Positions 27,729 to 36,875 of a DNA stretch of 64,000 bases are shown piece by piece. The notes beneath the pieces were generated by a model. It saw only the letters and a program-made list of their open reading frames with translations, did not search any database and had not been told where the DNA came from. Positions within the stretch are counted from its first letter, which is position 1, and every line of letters starts with the position of its first letter. This stretch comes from Roseateles sp. (GTDB taxonomy: Bacteria; Pseudomonadota; Gammaproteobacteria; Burkholderiales; Burkholderiaceae_C). Made by a program: the position numbers and the translations under genes. The stretch is taken from the NCBI RefSeq assembly GCF_019237615.1, contig NZ_JAFAGT010000086.1, positions 32,434-96,433 of the forward strand, in the 5' to 3' direction.

Positions 27729-29719
27729 AGGTGGCGGGCCAGGAAGGTCTCCATGCGCTCGGCGAAGTCGACGCGGTTCTTCAGCACGGCAAAGCCATGG
27801 CCTTCGCCGGGGTAGGTCACCCAGGCCGGCTCGTTGCCCGCCTCGCGCATGGCCTTGCGCAGGCGCTCGCCGTGGGCGAGCGGCACACGCACGTCGGCCT
27901 CGCCGAAGGCCAGCAGCAGCGGCGCCTTGATGGCGGCGGCCTGACGGACGGGTGAATTGGCCGCGAGCAGGGCGGCGTCCTTTTCCGAGTCGCCGATCGT
28001 CTCGGGGAGCGTGAACTGCCTTGCGGCCGAACTCGTGTCGTCGTTCACCCACCAGGAGCCGCGAACCAGCAGCTCCAGATCGGTCACGGCGAGCCAGGCC
28101 ACGCCGCAGCGGTAGAGCGCGGGGTCCTTGACCAGGCCCATCAGCGTGCTGTAGCCGCCGTAACTGGCGCCGGCAATGCAGGCCTTGTCACTGGCGATGC
28201 CCTGCTGTTGCGTCCAGCGCAGTGCGTCGGCCACGTCGTCCTGCATGGCCAGGCCCCATTGCTTGAAGCCGGCCCTGAAATGCGCATGGCCATAGCCCGT
28301 GCTGCCGCGGAACTCGGGTTCGATGACGACATAGCCGCGCGAAGCCAGGAACTGGGCCATGCCATGCCAGCCCCAGACATTGCCACGCACCCAGGGGCCG
28401 CCGTGGACGAGGACCACGGCCGGCAGCGGGCCGGCAGCGGCGCCCTTCGTGATCCAGACCGGCAGATCGCGGCCATCGCGGGCCTTGATGCGTTGCAGTT
28501 CCATCTGCGCCATCTCTGCCGGCTTGACCTCGTTGCGCACGCGACCCACCGGGCGCCAGTTCGCCTCGCCGTCGGGCGGCTGGGCCTGGTAGAGCCAGAA
28601 CTGGCCCGGCTCCTGGTCGCTGTAGGACCGCACCAGCGCCACCATGTCGGGCTGGGCACAACGTCTGCAGCTGATGCTGTTGATGTGCCCCGGCATGCGT
28701 TCGTCGGCCTGCGCCTGAAGCGCCCGCATGGCGGCGTTCTGCCAGACGGTGGTCTCGCCATCGGCGATGACGCGCACTCCCAGCGCGGCGCCGGCGGTGT
28801 CATTGAGCACTCGGCCATTGAAGTCGAAGCCAGGCACGGTGACCAGCGGCTTCTTTGACGGCGCACGGGCTTCGAAGTCATACAGTCCCAGCGCGAGTTC
28901 GCCGGCCGGTCCCTGGGTGCGCGTCACATAGAGCTGGCCGGCGTCGTCCACGGCGTTGATGCCGAAGGGCGCGTTCAGCAGACCGCTCTCGTACAGTGGC
29001 TGCCAGCTTTGGCTGCCCGGTTCACGCCATAGCGCGGAGCGGCGGCCCTCGTGCCGCGTCAGCGCGACGCGCAGTTCGCCGCGGCTGTCGGTGACCCATC
29101 CCACCGTGTTGGGCGGGGCGTTCACGCCCGTCGACCGAGTGCGACCGGTGCGGGTGTTCAGCCACAGCGGTGTTTCGAGGCGGTGCTCGTCGGTGCTGAA
29201 CTCGACCATCAGCACCTCTTCGTTGACCTCACCCGGTTGCGGCCGCGGCACGGCCAGCAGGCGGTGGTTCCAGTCCAGCAGGCGGTCATTGCGGGTGCGG
29301 CCGTCGGTGACGAGGGGCCGCCCCATGCGCCGCACCAGCTGGCGTACCTCGCTGCCATCGGGGTTGATTGCAAACAGTCCCGGCGCGCCATTGGGGCGAC
29401 CACCGCCGTCGGACAGGTCGACGACGCTGAAGACCAGGCGCTCGTCGTTGACCCAGTGGACCCGCGAGATGTCGCCGTCCTTGAACTGGGCGGTGCGAAT
29501 GGGCTTGCCGCCGGGACTCAGGTCCAGCACCCCCAGGCCGATGCGGTTGCCATCGAAGGCGCTACGCACGGCGAGCTTGCGGCCCGAGGGCGACAGCACC
29601 GCCTCGACGATGGCCGGGTCCTTGAAGAAGACCTCGGCCGGCGGCGGCGCGGCGTGCGCGACGCCGGCGCTCAGCACAAGACCGGCGACGACGCCGGCAC
29701 GGCGTTTCCATGCTCGCAA
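27719..29719 (-). CDS. Exported S9 family prolyl oligopeptidase-like peptidase
   Basis: 666 residues: signal peptide (GLVLSAGVAHAAPPP), an N-terminal beta-propeller and a C-terminal alpha/beta hydrolase domain. The catalytic triad is visible as Ser in AGASYGGYS, Asp in FGEADVRVP and His in PGEGHGF. These enzymes cut short peptides, often acyl-aminoacyl or dipeptidyl types. The start is TTG 29719, with GGGAGG four bases upstream and the signal peptide right after it; no in-frame ATG is nearby. Divergent from nadB. Confidence 0.87.
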   Translation of the reverse strand: MRAWKRRAGVVAGLVLSAGVAHAAPPPAEVFFKDPAIVEAVLSPSGRKLAVRSAFDGNRIGLGVLDLSPGGKPIRTAQFKDGDISRVHWVNDERLVFSVVDLSDGGGRPNGAPGLFAINPDGSEVRQLVRRMGRPLVTDGRTRNDRLLDWNHRLLAVPRPQPGEVNEEVLMVEFSTDEHRLETPLWLNTRTGRTRSTGVNAPPNTVGWVTDSRGELRVALTRHEGRRSALWREPGSQSWQPLYESGLLNAPFGINAVDDAGQLYVTRTQGPAGELALGLYDFEARAPSKKPLVTVPGFDFNGRVLNDTAGAALGVRVIADGETTVWQNAAMRALQAQADERMPGHINSISCRRCAQPDMVALVRSYSDQEPGQFWLYQAQPPDGEANWRPVGRVRNEVKPAEMAQMELQRIKARDGRDLPVWITKGAAAGPLPAVVLVHGGPWVRGNVWGWHGMAQFLASRGYVVIEPEFRGSTGYGHAHFRAGFKQWGLAMQDDVADALRWTQQQGIASDKACIAGASYGGYSTLMGLVKDPALYRCGVAWLAVTDLELLVRGSWWVNDDTSSAARQFTLPETIGDSEKDAALLAANSPVRQAAAIKAPLLLAFGEADVRVPLAHGERLRKAMREAGNEPAWVTYPGEGHGFAVLKNRVDFAERMETFLARHLQP

Positions 29720-29847
29720 GATGCCTCCCTGCCTTCTCGTTCTTGACGGCCGGGCAGCATAGGGCAGGGGCCGCGTAGCCAGGCTGCATGTTTTGGCAAT
29801 CCTCACGCCGCCGAGTGGGTGGTGCCCCTGCGGGACAATGCCGGACC

Positions 29848-31473
29848 ATGACAGCTGCCCCACAAGACACCCCCGTCGTCATCATCGGCGCCGGCCTGGC
29901 CGGCCTCACCGTGGCCCTGCACCTGGCGGACAGCGTGCCCGTCGTCATCCTCGCCAAGCGTGAGCTGACCGAGGCCGCCACGGCCTGGGCCCAGGGCGGC
30001 ATCGTTGGCGTGCTGGGCAGCGACGACAGCATAGAAAGCCATGTGCGCGACACCCAGGACGCCGGCGCTGGCCTGGTCGACGAGGCCGCGGCCCGATTCA
30101 TCGCCGAGCGCAGCGCCGCCGCGGTGGGCTGGCTGGTCGAGCAGGGCGTGCCCTTCACGCCCGACGACAGCGGCCCCATGGGGCTGCACCTGACGCGCGA
30201 GGGTGGCCATGCGGTGCGCCGCATCGCCCATGCGGCCGACGCGACCGGCAAGGCCATCCACGACCAGCTGCTGGCCGTGGCCCGCAGGCATCCCAACATC
30301 ACGTTGCGCGAGCGCTGGATGGCGCTGGACCTGATCACGTCGCGCCATGTGCAGCGCGAGGATGTCGACAAGGGCGTGCCGCGCGTCTACGGCGTCTATG
30401 CGCTGGACATCGACGCCCAGCGCGTCGAGACGCTGGCGGCGCGCGCCGTCGTGCTGGCCACCGGCGGCGCCGGCAAGGTCTACCGCTACACGACCAACCC
30501 CGACACCTCCACCGGTGATGGCATCGCGATGGCCTGGCGGGCCGGCTGCCGGGTCGCGAACATGGAGTTCATCCAGTTCCACCCGACCTGCCTCTACGTG
30601 CCCAATGCGCACCCGCAGGACCGCGGCTTCCTCATCACCGAGGCGCTGCGCGGGGAAGGCGGCCACCTGAAGCTGCCGGACGGCACCCGCTTCATGGCCG
30701 CCCACGACGAGCGCATGGAGCTGGCGCCGCGGGACATCGTCGCCCGTGCCATCGACTTCGAGATGAAGAAGCACGGCCTGGACCATGTGTGGCTTGACGC
30801 CACCCACCTGGGCGAGGCCTTCCTCATCGAGCATTTCCCGACCATCCACGCCCGCTGTCTCAAGCTGGGCATCGACATCGCGAGGCAGCCCATCCCCGTC
30901 GTGCCGGCCGTGCACTTCACCTGCGGCGGCGCGGTGACCGACCTGGCCGGACGCTGCGACCTGCCGGGCCTGTACGCGGTCGGCGAGACCGGCTACACCG
31001 GCCTGCACGGCGCCAACCGCCTGGCCAGCAACTCGCTGCTGGAATGCGTGGTGCTGGGCCAGACCTGCGCGGCCGACATATTGGGCCAGGCCTCCCAGGC
31101 GCCGGCGCCGTTGCCGGCCTGGGACGAGAGCCAGGTCGAGAACGCCGACGAGCAGGTCGTCATCGCCCACAACTGGGACGAGCTGCGCCTGCTGATGTGG
31201 AACTACGTCGGCATCGTGCGCACCACCAAGCGCCTGGAGCGGGCGCTGCACCGCATCGCGCTGCTGCGCAGCGAGATCGACGACTACTACGCCAACTTCC
31301 GCGTCTCGCGCGACCTGCTGGAACTGCGCAATCTGGTGGAGTGCGCCGAGCTCATCGTGCGTTCGGCGCTGATGCGGCATGAGAGCCGCGGCCTGCACTA
31401 CAGCCGCGACTACCCGCAAACGCTGCCGGTGAGCTTCCCGACGGTGCTGATCAGCGAGCGGCGGCGGCGCTGA
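29848..31473 (+). CDS. nadB: L-aspartate oxidase
   Basis: Flavoenzyme that oxidises aspartate to iminoaspartate, the first step of de novo NAD synthesis. The FAD loop is GAGLAG (14-19), and the fumarate-reductase-like motifs ARWAQGG-type ([13 protein letters not shown]), EFIQFHPT and [18 protein letters not shown] are present. 541 residues. The start at 29848 fits the family; an upstream in-frame ATG at 29788 is in the divergent promoter region. nadA, the next enzyme, lies 0.4 kb away on the other strand, convergent. Confidence 0.95.
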   Translation: MTAAPQDTPVVIIGAGLAGLTVALHLADSVPVVILAKRELTEAATAWAQGGIVGVLGSDDSIESHVRDTQDAGAGLVDEAAARFIAERSAAAVGWLVEQGVPFTPDDSGPMGLHLTREGGHAVRRIAHAADATGKAIHDQLLAVARRHPNITLRERWMALDLITSRHVQREDVDKGVPRVYGVYALDIDAQRVETLAARAVVLATGGAGKVYRYTTNPDTSTGDGIAMAWRAGCRVANMEFIQFHPTCLYVPNAHPQDRGFLITEALRGEGGHLKLPDGTRFMAAHDERMELAPRDIVARAIDFEMKKHGLDHVWLDATHLGEAFLIEHFPTIHARCLKLGIDIARQPIPVVPAVHFTCGGAVTDLAGRCDLPGLYAVGETGYTGLHGANRLASNSLLECVVLGQTCAADILGQASQAPAPLPAWDESQVENADEQVVIAHNWDELRLLMWNYVGIVRTTKRLERALHRIALLRSEIDDYYANFRVSRDLLELRNLVECAELIVRSALMRHESRGLHYSRDYPQTLPVSFPTVLISERRRR

Positions 31474-31488
31474 GGCGCGTGCCGCCCG

Positions 31489-31788
31489 TCAGGCGGCGTC
31501 CGTGCGCACCCGCAGCGCCGTGCGCGCCTGCACGAAGTTGAACGCATAGCTGACCGCCTCGGCAATGGCGCGGTCGATCTCCACGCGCTCGTGCTGGGTC
31601 AGGTAGAAGCTGAAGTCCACCTCGTGGCGGATGTAGCGCGGCGGCAGGCGGTTCAGCGCCACGCAGCAGACGTCGCACAGCAGGTCGTTGCTGGCCGCGA
31701 TCTCGGGGAAGTCCTTGGACGCGTCCAGCACGGCCGTGAAGACCTCGCGCTCGTGGTGGTTGTAGAGGGAGCTGAAGTCGGCATTCAT
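31489..31788 (-). CDS. ComFB-like protein
   Basis: 99-residue protein resembling the late competence development ComFB family. It begins MNADFSSLYNHHEREVF and contains the family-like metal-binding-type cysteines CDVCCVALNRLPPRYI. ComFB proteins bind cyclic dinucleotides in some bacteria; that property is not readable here. It lies between the convergent nadB and nadA genes on the nadA strand, downstream of nadA by 40 bp, so it may be cotranscribed with it. Confidence 0.75.
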   Translation of the reverse strand: MNADFSSLYNHHEREVFTAVLDASKDFPEIAASNDLLCDVCCVALNRLPPRYIRHEVDFSFYLTQHERVEIDRAIAEAVSYAFNFVQARTALRVRTDAA

Positions 31789-31828
31789 GGCGGGGCCTTC
31801 CTGACGGGATGCCGGATTTATAGCTGCA

Positions 31829-32941
31829 TCAGGCGGCCCCGATGCCGGGAACCAGCCCCGCGGCGGGCCCGGTTGCGGGCTTCTTTCTCGCGGCGACGAA
31901 ATCCAGCATGCGCGTGATGCAGCCCTGGGCCTTCACACGGATGGCTTCGTCGACATGGATCTCCGGCTGGCCGCCCTGCAGGCAGTCGACGAGGTTGGCC
32001 AGGCCGTTCATCGCCATCCAGGGGCAGTGCGCGCAGCTCTTGCATGTCGCGCTGTTGCCCGCCGTAGGTGCCTCGATGAGCGTCTTGCCCGGCGCCAGCT
32101 GGCGCATGCGGTGCAGGATGCCGTTGTCGGTGGCGACGATGTACGCGGGCGCCGTACCCTCGACGACGGCCTTGATCAGCGCCGAGGTCGAACCGACGAC
32201 GTCGGCCTGCTCGACGACGCTCTTGGGCGACTCCGGGTGCACCAGCACCAGCGCGCCGGGGTGCTGCTCGCGCAGCAGCTCCAGTTCCAGCCCCTTGAAC
32301 TCGTCGTGCACGATGCAGGCGCCGTTCCACATCAGCATGTCGGCGCCGGTCTGCTCCTGGATGTAGCGGCCCAGGTGGCGGTCGGGCGCCCACAGGATCT
32401 TCTGGCCCCTGGCATGCAGGTCGGCGACGATCTCCAGCGCGCAGGAGCTGGTCACCATCCAGTCAGCGCGTGCCTTCACGGCGGCACTGGTGTTGGCGTA
32501 GACGACGACCTGGCGGTCCGGGTGGGCGTCGCAGAAGGCTGCGAAGTCGTCGGCCGGGCAGCCCAGGTCCAGCGAGCAGGTGGCGTCCAGGTCGGGCATC
32601 AGCACGCGCTTCTCGGGGCTGAGGATCTTGGCCGTCTCGCCCATGAAGCGCACGCCTGCGACGACCAGCGTCTGCGCGGCATGGTCGCGCCCGAAGCGGG
32701 CCATCTCCAGCGAGTCGGACACGATGCCGCCGGTCGCGAGGGCTAGGTCTTGCAGCGCGCCGTCCACGTAGTAGTGGGCCACCAGCACGGCGTTGTGCTG
32801 GCGCAGCAGCGCGGCGGCGCGCTCCGCCAGCGCGTGGCGCTCGGGCGGCGTCAGCGGCGCGGGGAGCTTGGCCCAGGCATGGGCGGTGGAGCAGGCGCCG
32901 GCGGCGTCCTGCTTGGTGTAGTCGAAAAGGGTCTGGGACAT
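31829..32941 (-). CDS. nadA: Quinolinate synthase
   Basis: Condenses iminoaspartate with dihydroxyacetone phosphate to quinolinate. Cluster-ligand cysteines are visible in [17 protein letters not shown] and CKSCAHCPW, and the substrate-binding AHYYVDG near residue 55 is intact. 370 residues from ATG 32941; a longer frame to 32989 is unlikely. The ComFB-like gene follows. The substrate is provided by NadB, encoded nearby in convergent orientation. Confidence 0.95.
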   Translation of the reverse strand: MSQTLFDYTKQDAAGACSTAHAWAKLPAPLTPPERHALAERAAALLRQHNAVLVAHYYVDGALQDLALATGGIVSDSLEMARFGRDHAAQTLVVAGVRFMGETAKILSPEKRVLMPDLDATCSLDLGCPADDFAAFCDAHPDRQVVVYANTSAAVKARADWMVTSSCALEIVADLHARGQKILWAPDRHLGRYIQEQTGADMLMWNGACIVHDEFKGLELELLREQHPGALVLVHPESPKSVVEQADVVGSTSALIKAVVEGTAPAYIVATDNGILHRMRQLAPGKTLIEAPTAGNSATCKSCAHCPWMAMNGLANLVDCLQGGQPEIHVDEAIRVKAQGCITRMLDFVAARKKPATGPAAGLVPGIGAA

Positions 32942-33015
32942 CGTGGCTTGGGGCCGAGGGCAATGAAACGGCCGCCCTGGTTGACGCAAGTGTCGCGCAG
33001 CGGCGTCGACCGTGC

Positions 33016-33939
33016 TCAGGGCAGGCGTATGCGGCGCTGCTCGTTCGCCCGCACCGTGTTGGGCGGCTCGCCGTTGAAGCGGTAGGTCACGCTCAGCGTC
33101 TTGGTCCGGCCCGGCGCGGGGTCGATGCCGAACAGCTCGTTGCGTACCTCCACATCCAGGCGGTCGCCGCGCACCATCGCGCGCACGGCCGCCGTCACGT
33201 CGGCCCAGCGACCATCGACGCCGTAGCTGGCGCTGTCGATGACGAGGCGGCTGGGCGCGGGCCGCATGGGACCCCAGTCGCCCCGGCTCCAGCCGTTGAA
33301 CTGCGCACCGTCCACCCAGGCGTACTCGGGGTAGTCGAAGCGGCGCTCCTGGCCGCGGCGGTCGCGCGCCAGGATGCGCAGAGTCTTGGTGCGGCCGGGG
33401 TCGGGATCCACGCCGAAGAGGTCGTTGGTCAACCGCAGGCGCAGGTCGCCCCGCGCCAGCTCGCGCAGCCGTGCGGTCACATCGACTTCGCGGCGCGCAG
33501 TGCCGTAGGTTGCGCCGAGGATGGTGTACTCGCCATCGTCACGGCGCTCGGCGCCGCGCCAGCCGCGGGCATCACGGTCGCCCCAGCGGCCGCCGGCCCA
33601 GCCCATGAACTGCGCGCCGTCTATCCAGTCGCGCTCGCGGAACTCGAAGATGCGCTCCTGGCCCTGGCGGTCGCGAGCGAAGATGCGCAGCGTCTTGGTG
33701 CGGCCGGGGTCGGGGTCGACGCCGAACAATTCGTTGCTCAGCCGCATGCGGCGGTCCTGGCGCGCCAGTTCGCGCAGCCGCTCGGTCACGTCGACGTTGC
33801 GCTGCTCGGTGCCGTATCGCGCGGACAGGATCACGAAGTCGCCTTCGTCCTCGGCGCGGGCGGGCAAGCCCAGGGCCAGCAGGGCGGCGGCCGCGCCCAG
33901 GGTCCAGTGGCGCCGTCTGATGATGTGCATCTCGCTCAT
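33016..33939 (-). CDS. Exported protein with three DUF3395-like repeats
   Basis: 307 residues with a signal peptide ([13 protein letters not shown]). Three copies of a roughly 90-residue unit follow, each with a core YGT-x(5)-VDVT-x-RLRELAR-type start, an LFG(V/I)DP(D/A)PGRTKTL centre and an aromatic end such as WIDGAQF. Copies 1 and 2 are much closer to each other than to copy 3, so one duplication is recent. The pattern of Tyr-Gly, DVT and DP-PG-K-L resembles DUF3395 seen at the end of DNAJC11, here without a DnaJ domain. Function unknown. Confidence 0.65.
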   Translation of the reverse strand: MSEMHIIRRRHWTLGAAAALLALGLPARAEDEGDFVILSARYGTEQRNVDVTERLRELARQDRRMRLSNELFGVDPDPGRTKTLRIFARDRQGQERIFEFRERDWIDGAQFMGWAGGRWGDRDARGWRGAERRDDGEYTILGATYGTARREVDVTARLRELARGDLRLRLTNDLFGVDPDPGRTKTLRILARDRRGQERRFDYPEYAWVDGAQFNGWSRGDWGPMRPAPSRLVIDSASYGVDGRWADVTAAVRAMVRGDRLDVEVRNELFGIDPAPGRTKTLSVTYRFNGEPPNTVRANEQRRIRLP

Positions 33940-33980
33940 GGGTGCATGCTAGGGCATGACCGGCGCGTCCGATGCGATGC

Positions 33981-34790
33981 TCAGGCCCTCTCGAAGAAGC
34001 GGCTGGGCGGCATGCCGACCGTGCGCGTGACCATGGCCGTGAAGGCGCTGGCGCTGGAGTAGCCCAGCTCGGCCGCGATATGGCTCATCGGCCGGCCGCG
34101 CGCGGCCAGCGTCAGCGCGTGGGCCAGCAGCAGCTGCGAACGCCATTGCGCGAAGCTGGTGCCCAGCTGCTCGCGGAACAGCCGGCTCAGCGTGCGCGGG
34201 CTGGCACCGGCCTCGGCCGCCCAGTCCTCCAGGCCGGCATGGCGGCCCGGCTCGCGCAGCATGGCCTCGCAGAGCTTGCGCAGGCGCGCGTCCTGCGGCA
34301 GCGCGACGCCCAGCGCCATGGGCCGGGCGCGCCGCAGTTCCATGAGGACGAGTTCCTCGATGCCACGGCGGCGCTCGGCATCCTCGCGGCTCTCCGGCGG
34401 CGCCGGGTCGGGGATGACCGGCAGGGCCAGCACCAGCTCGCGCAGCAGCGGCGACACCTCCAGTACACGGCCCACCTGCCAGGCCGGCCCCGCCAGCAGC
34501 TCGGGCCCGAGATAGAGGGTGCGCAGGTCGCATTGCTCGATAGCCGTCACCGCATGGACGATGTCGGGCGGAATCCAGACCGCCCGCGCCGGCGGCACGA
34601 TGTAGGTCGACGCCTCGGTGCTCACCCGCACCGCACCCGTCATCGAGAAGACGAGCTGGGCCCAGTCGTGGCGGTGGGGCTGGATGTCGGCCAGGTGCTC
34701 CAGCACCCGCGACTTGGCGCGCAGCGGGCGCTCTGGCGTGGGCGCAAAACGCTCGGGCGCGAAGGCAGGGAAGCTGCGGCGGCCAGTCAT
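33981..34790 (-). CDS. AraC family transcriptional regulator
   Basis: 269 residues. The N-terminus is a cupin-type sensor domain (PHRHDWAQLVFSMTGAVRV) and the C-terminus carries two AraC helix-turn-helix units (LEDWAAEAGASPRTLSRLF and ISHIAAELGYSSASAFTAM-like). The start at 34790 is the first plausible Met. It is divergent from an Fsr-like MFS pump at 34861, a usual arrangement in which the regulator controls the pump. The ligand is unknown. Confidence 0.88.
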   Translation of the reverse strand: MTGRRSFPAFAPERFAPTPERPLRAKSRVLEHLADIQPHRHDWAQLVFSMTGAVRVSTEASTYIVPPARAVWIPPDIVHAVTAIEQCDLRTLYLGPELLAGPAWQVGRVLEVSPLLRELVLALPVIPDPAPPESREDAERRRGIEELVLMELRRARPMALGVALPQDARLRKLCEAMLREPGRHAGLEDWAAEAGASPRTLSRLFREQLGTSFAQWRSQLLLAHALTLAARGRPMSHIAAELGYSSASAFTAMVTRTVGMPPSRFFERA

Positions 34791-34860
34791 GGCGGGAATT
34801 CGATAGAACTTGACGAACCATCGTAACTGCGCCGGCCCGCATCTCACCAGAATGGGGTGA

Positions 34861-36120
34861 ATGAATACTGCACTTGCCTCCGCCCTCGACGCCGGCCACC
34901 AGCGCCGGCGCGACATCACGACGATCTCGACCATAGGCGTCGCCCACGGCACTTCGCATTTCTTCCACATGCTGTTGCCGCCGCTGTTCCCGGCCTTCAT
35001 CCAGGCCTTCGGCCTGAGCTATTCGGAGCTGGGCCTGCTGGTGACGACCTTCTTCGTCATCTCGGGGGCGGGCCAGGCGCTGTCGGGCTTCATCGTCGAC
35101 CGCGTCGGCGCGCGGCCGGTGCTGTTCGCGGCGATGGCAAGCTTCTTTCTCGCCTCGGTGGCCGCCGGCCTGGCCCAGGGCTTTGGCGGGCTGATGCTGG
35201 CCGCCGCGCTGGCGGGCCTCGGCAACGCGCCCTTCCACCCGGCGGACTTCACCATCCTGAACAAACGCGTCTCCCCGCCCCGCCTGGGGCATGCCTTCTC
35301 GGTACACGGCATCAGCGGCAACCTGGGCTGGGCGTTCGCGCCGGTGTTCTCTATCGGCATTGCCGAGGCCACGGGTAACTGGCGGTTCGCCTACGCCGGC
35401 ACCGCGCTGGTGGCGCTGGCGGTCATGGGCCTGCTGTTCTGGCAGCGCTCGGCGATCGACGACCGCCAGGGCTCCTGGGGCCATGCCAAGCCGGCGGCCG
35501 GCGCCGCCGCCGAGCACCCGATGGCCTTCCTGAGGCTGCCGTCGGTGTGGCTGTGCTTCTCGTTCTTCTTCTGGAGCACGGCGGCGCTGTCGGCCATCCA
35601 GAGCTTTGCCAGCCCGGCGCTGCAGAAGGCCTACGGCCTGCCCGCGACGCTGACGGCCTATGTCGTCACTGGCTACATGCTGGCGGGCGCCGCGGGCATG
35701 ATCTGCGGCGGCTTCCTCGTCGCCCGCACCGAGAAGCTGGAGCGCACCATCGCCATCGCCATGGCCTTCGCCGCTGCGCTGCTGCTGCTGACGGCCAGCG
35801 GCCTGCTGCCGGGCATCGCTGCAGCGGGCGTCGCGGCGCTGGCGGGCTTCGGCACCGGCGTGGCCGGGCCGTCGCGCGACATGCTCATCAAGCGAGCCTC
35901 GCCCCCGGGCGCGACGGGCCGGGTCTACGGCACCGTGTACTCGGGCCTGGATGTGGGCTTCGCCGTGGCGGCGCCGGTGTTCGGCGCGCTGATGGACCAT
36001 GGCGTCACGCTGGGCATCTTCGGCGGCGCGGCGCTGGCGCTCATGCTGGGCATCGCGTCGGCCGGCCTGGTGGGCCTGGGCATGGCCCGGCGGCGCCCCC
36101 TCGTGCCCGCGGCCACCTGA
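34861..36120 (+). CDS. MFS transporter, fosmidomycin-resistance (Fsr)-like
   Basis: 419 residues and about 12 membrane segments. The N-terminal ISTIGVAHGTSHFFHMLLPP is typical of Fsr-type members, and the loop-2/3 motif VDRVGARPV and the SGAGQALSGF stretch fit. Probable drug or metabolite efflux. The AraC regulator is divergent with 70 bp between. A LysE-type exporter gene begins 12 bp after the stop, so they may form an export operon. Confidence 0.83.
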   Translation: MNTALASALDAGHQRRRDITTISTIGVAHGTSHFFHMLLPPLFPAFIQAFGLSYSELGLLVTTFFVISGAGQALSGFIVDRVGARPVLFAAMASFFLASVAAGLAQGFGGLMLAAALAGLGNAPFHPADFTILNKRVSPPRLGHAFSVHGISGNLGWAFAPVFSIGIAEATGNWRFAYAGTALVALAVMGLLFWQRSAIDDRQGSWGHAKPAAGAAAEHPMAFLRLPSVWLCFSFFFWSTAALSAIQSFASPALQKAYGLPATLTAYVVTGYMLAGAAGMICGGFLVARTEKLERTIAIAMAFAAALLLLTASGLLPGIAAAGVAALAGFGTGVAGPSRDMLIKRASPPGATGRVYGTVYSGLDVGFAVAAPVFGALMDHGVTLGIFGGAALALMLGIASAGLVGLGMARRRPLVPAAT

Positions 36121-36132
36121 TCCACGGCTCCC

Positions 36133-36768
36133 ATGCCGACGCTACCCAGCCTGCTCGTGTTTGCGGCCGCGGCCCTGTTGATGGCCGTCACGCCGGGGCC
36201 GAACATGATCTACCTGATCTCGCGCTCTATCTGCCAGGGGCGCATGGCCGGCGTGATGTCCTGGTTCGGTGTCGTGCTGGGTTTCGCGGTGCACATGGTC
36301 TGCGCGGCCGTCGGCGTGACGGCGCTCTTCCTCGCAGTGCCGCTGGGCTACGAACTGCTGAAGTTCGCGGGCGCCTTCTACCTGCTGTGGATGGCCTGGC
36401 AGGCGGTGCGCCCCGGCGCGCGTTCGCCCTTCGAGGCGCGCGCCCTGCCGGCGGAGCCGCCGCGCAAGCTGTTCACCATGGGCCTGCTGACCAGCATACT
36501 CAACCCGAAGGTGGCCATCTTCTATCTTTCGGTGCTGCCGCAGTTCGTCTCGCCCGAGGCCGGGTCGGTGCTGGTGCAGAGCCTCGTGCTCGGCACCACC
36601 CAGGTCTGCATAGGTTCCGCTGTCAATCTTCTGGTGGCCTTGTCTGCGGCGCGGGTCGCGGTCTGGTTCTCGCGCAACCGCCTCTGGCTCGGCGTGCAGC
36701 GCCATGTGATGGGCCTGGTGCTGGGTGCGCTGGCCGTCAAGCTGCTGGGCCAGCAACGCGTGGCTTGA
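36133..36768 (+). CDS. LysE family amino-acid exporter
   Basis: 211 residues with about six membrane segments. The conserved start ALLMAVTPGPNMIYL (14-28) and the GLLTSILNPKVAIFYLSVLPQF stretch are typical of the LysE/RhtB family. Probably exports an amino acid or derivative from the cytoplasm. Located 12 bp downstream of the Fsr-like transporter. Confidence 0.85.
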   Translation: MPTLPSLLVFAAAALLMAVTPGPNMIYLISRSICQGRMAGVMSWFGVVLGFAVHMVCAAVGVTALFLAVPLGYELLKFAGAFYLLWMAWQAVRPGARSPFEARALPAEPPRKLFTMGLLTSILNPKVAIFYLSVLPQFVSPEAGSVLVQSLVLGTTQVCIGSAVNLLVALSAARVAVWFSRNRLWLGVQRHVMGLVLGALAVKLLGQQRVA

Positions 36769-36875
36769 CGGGTGCCGGCGCAGCGCCTGGGAGCCACAAC
36801 TTTTCTCATGGGCGCAGCGTCGAATGGCATCGGCAGCGCCGCGAGGCCGCCCGCGCTGCCGGCTAAAGTCCCTGC

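Noticed and set aside
29834..29848. ACAAT-type elements 6-8 bases before the ATG of nadB and ispF, suggesting leaderless mRNAs
   Set aside because: No convincing -35 element was found for either gene, so start mapping would be required before claiming leaderless transcripts.
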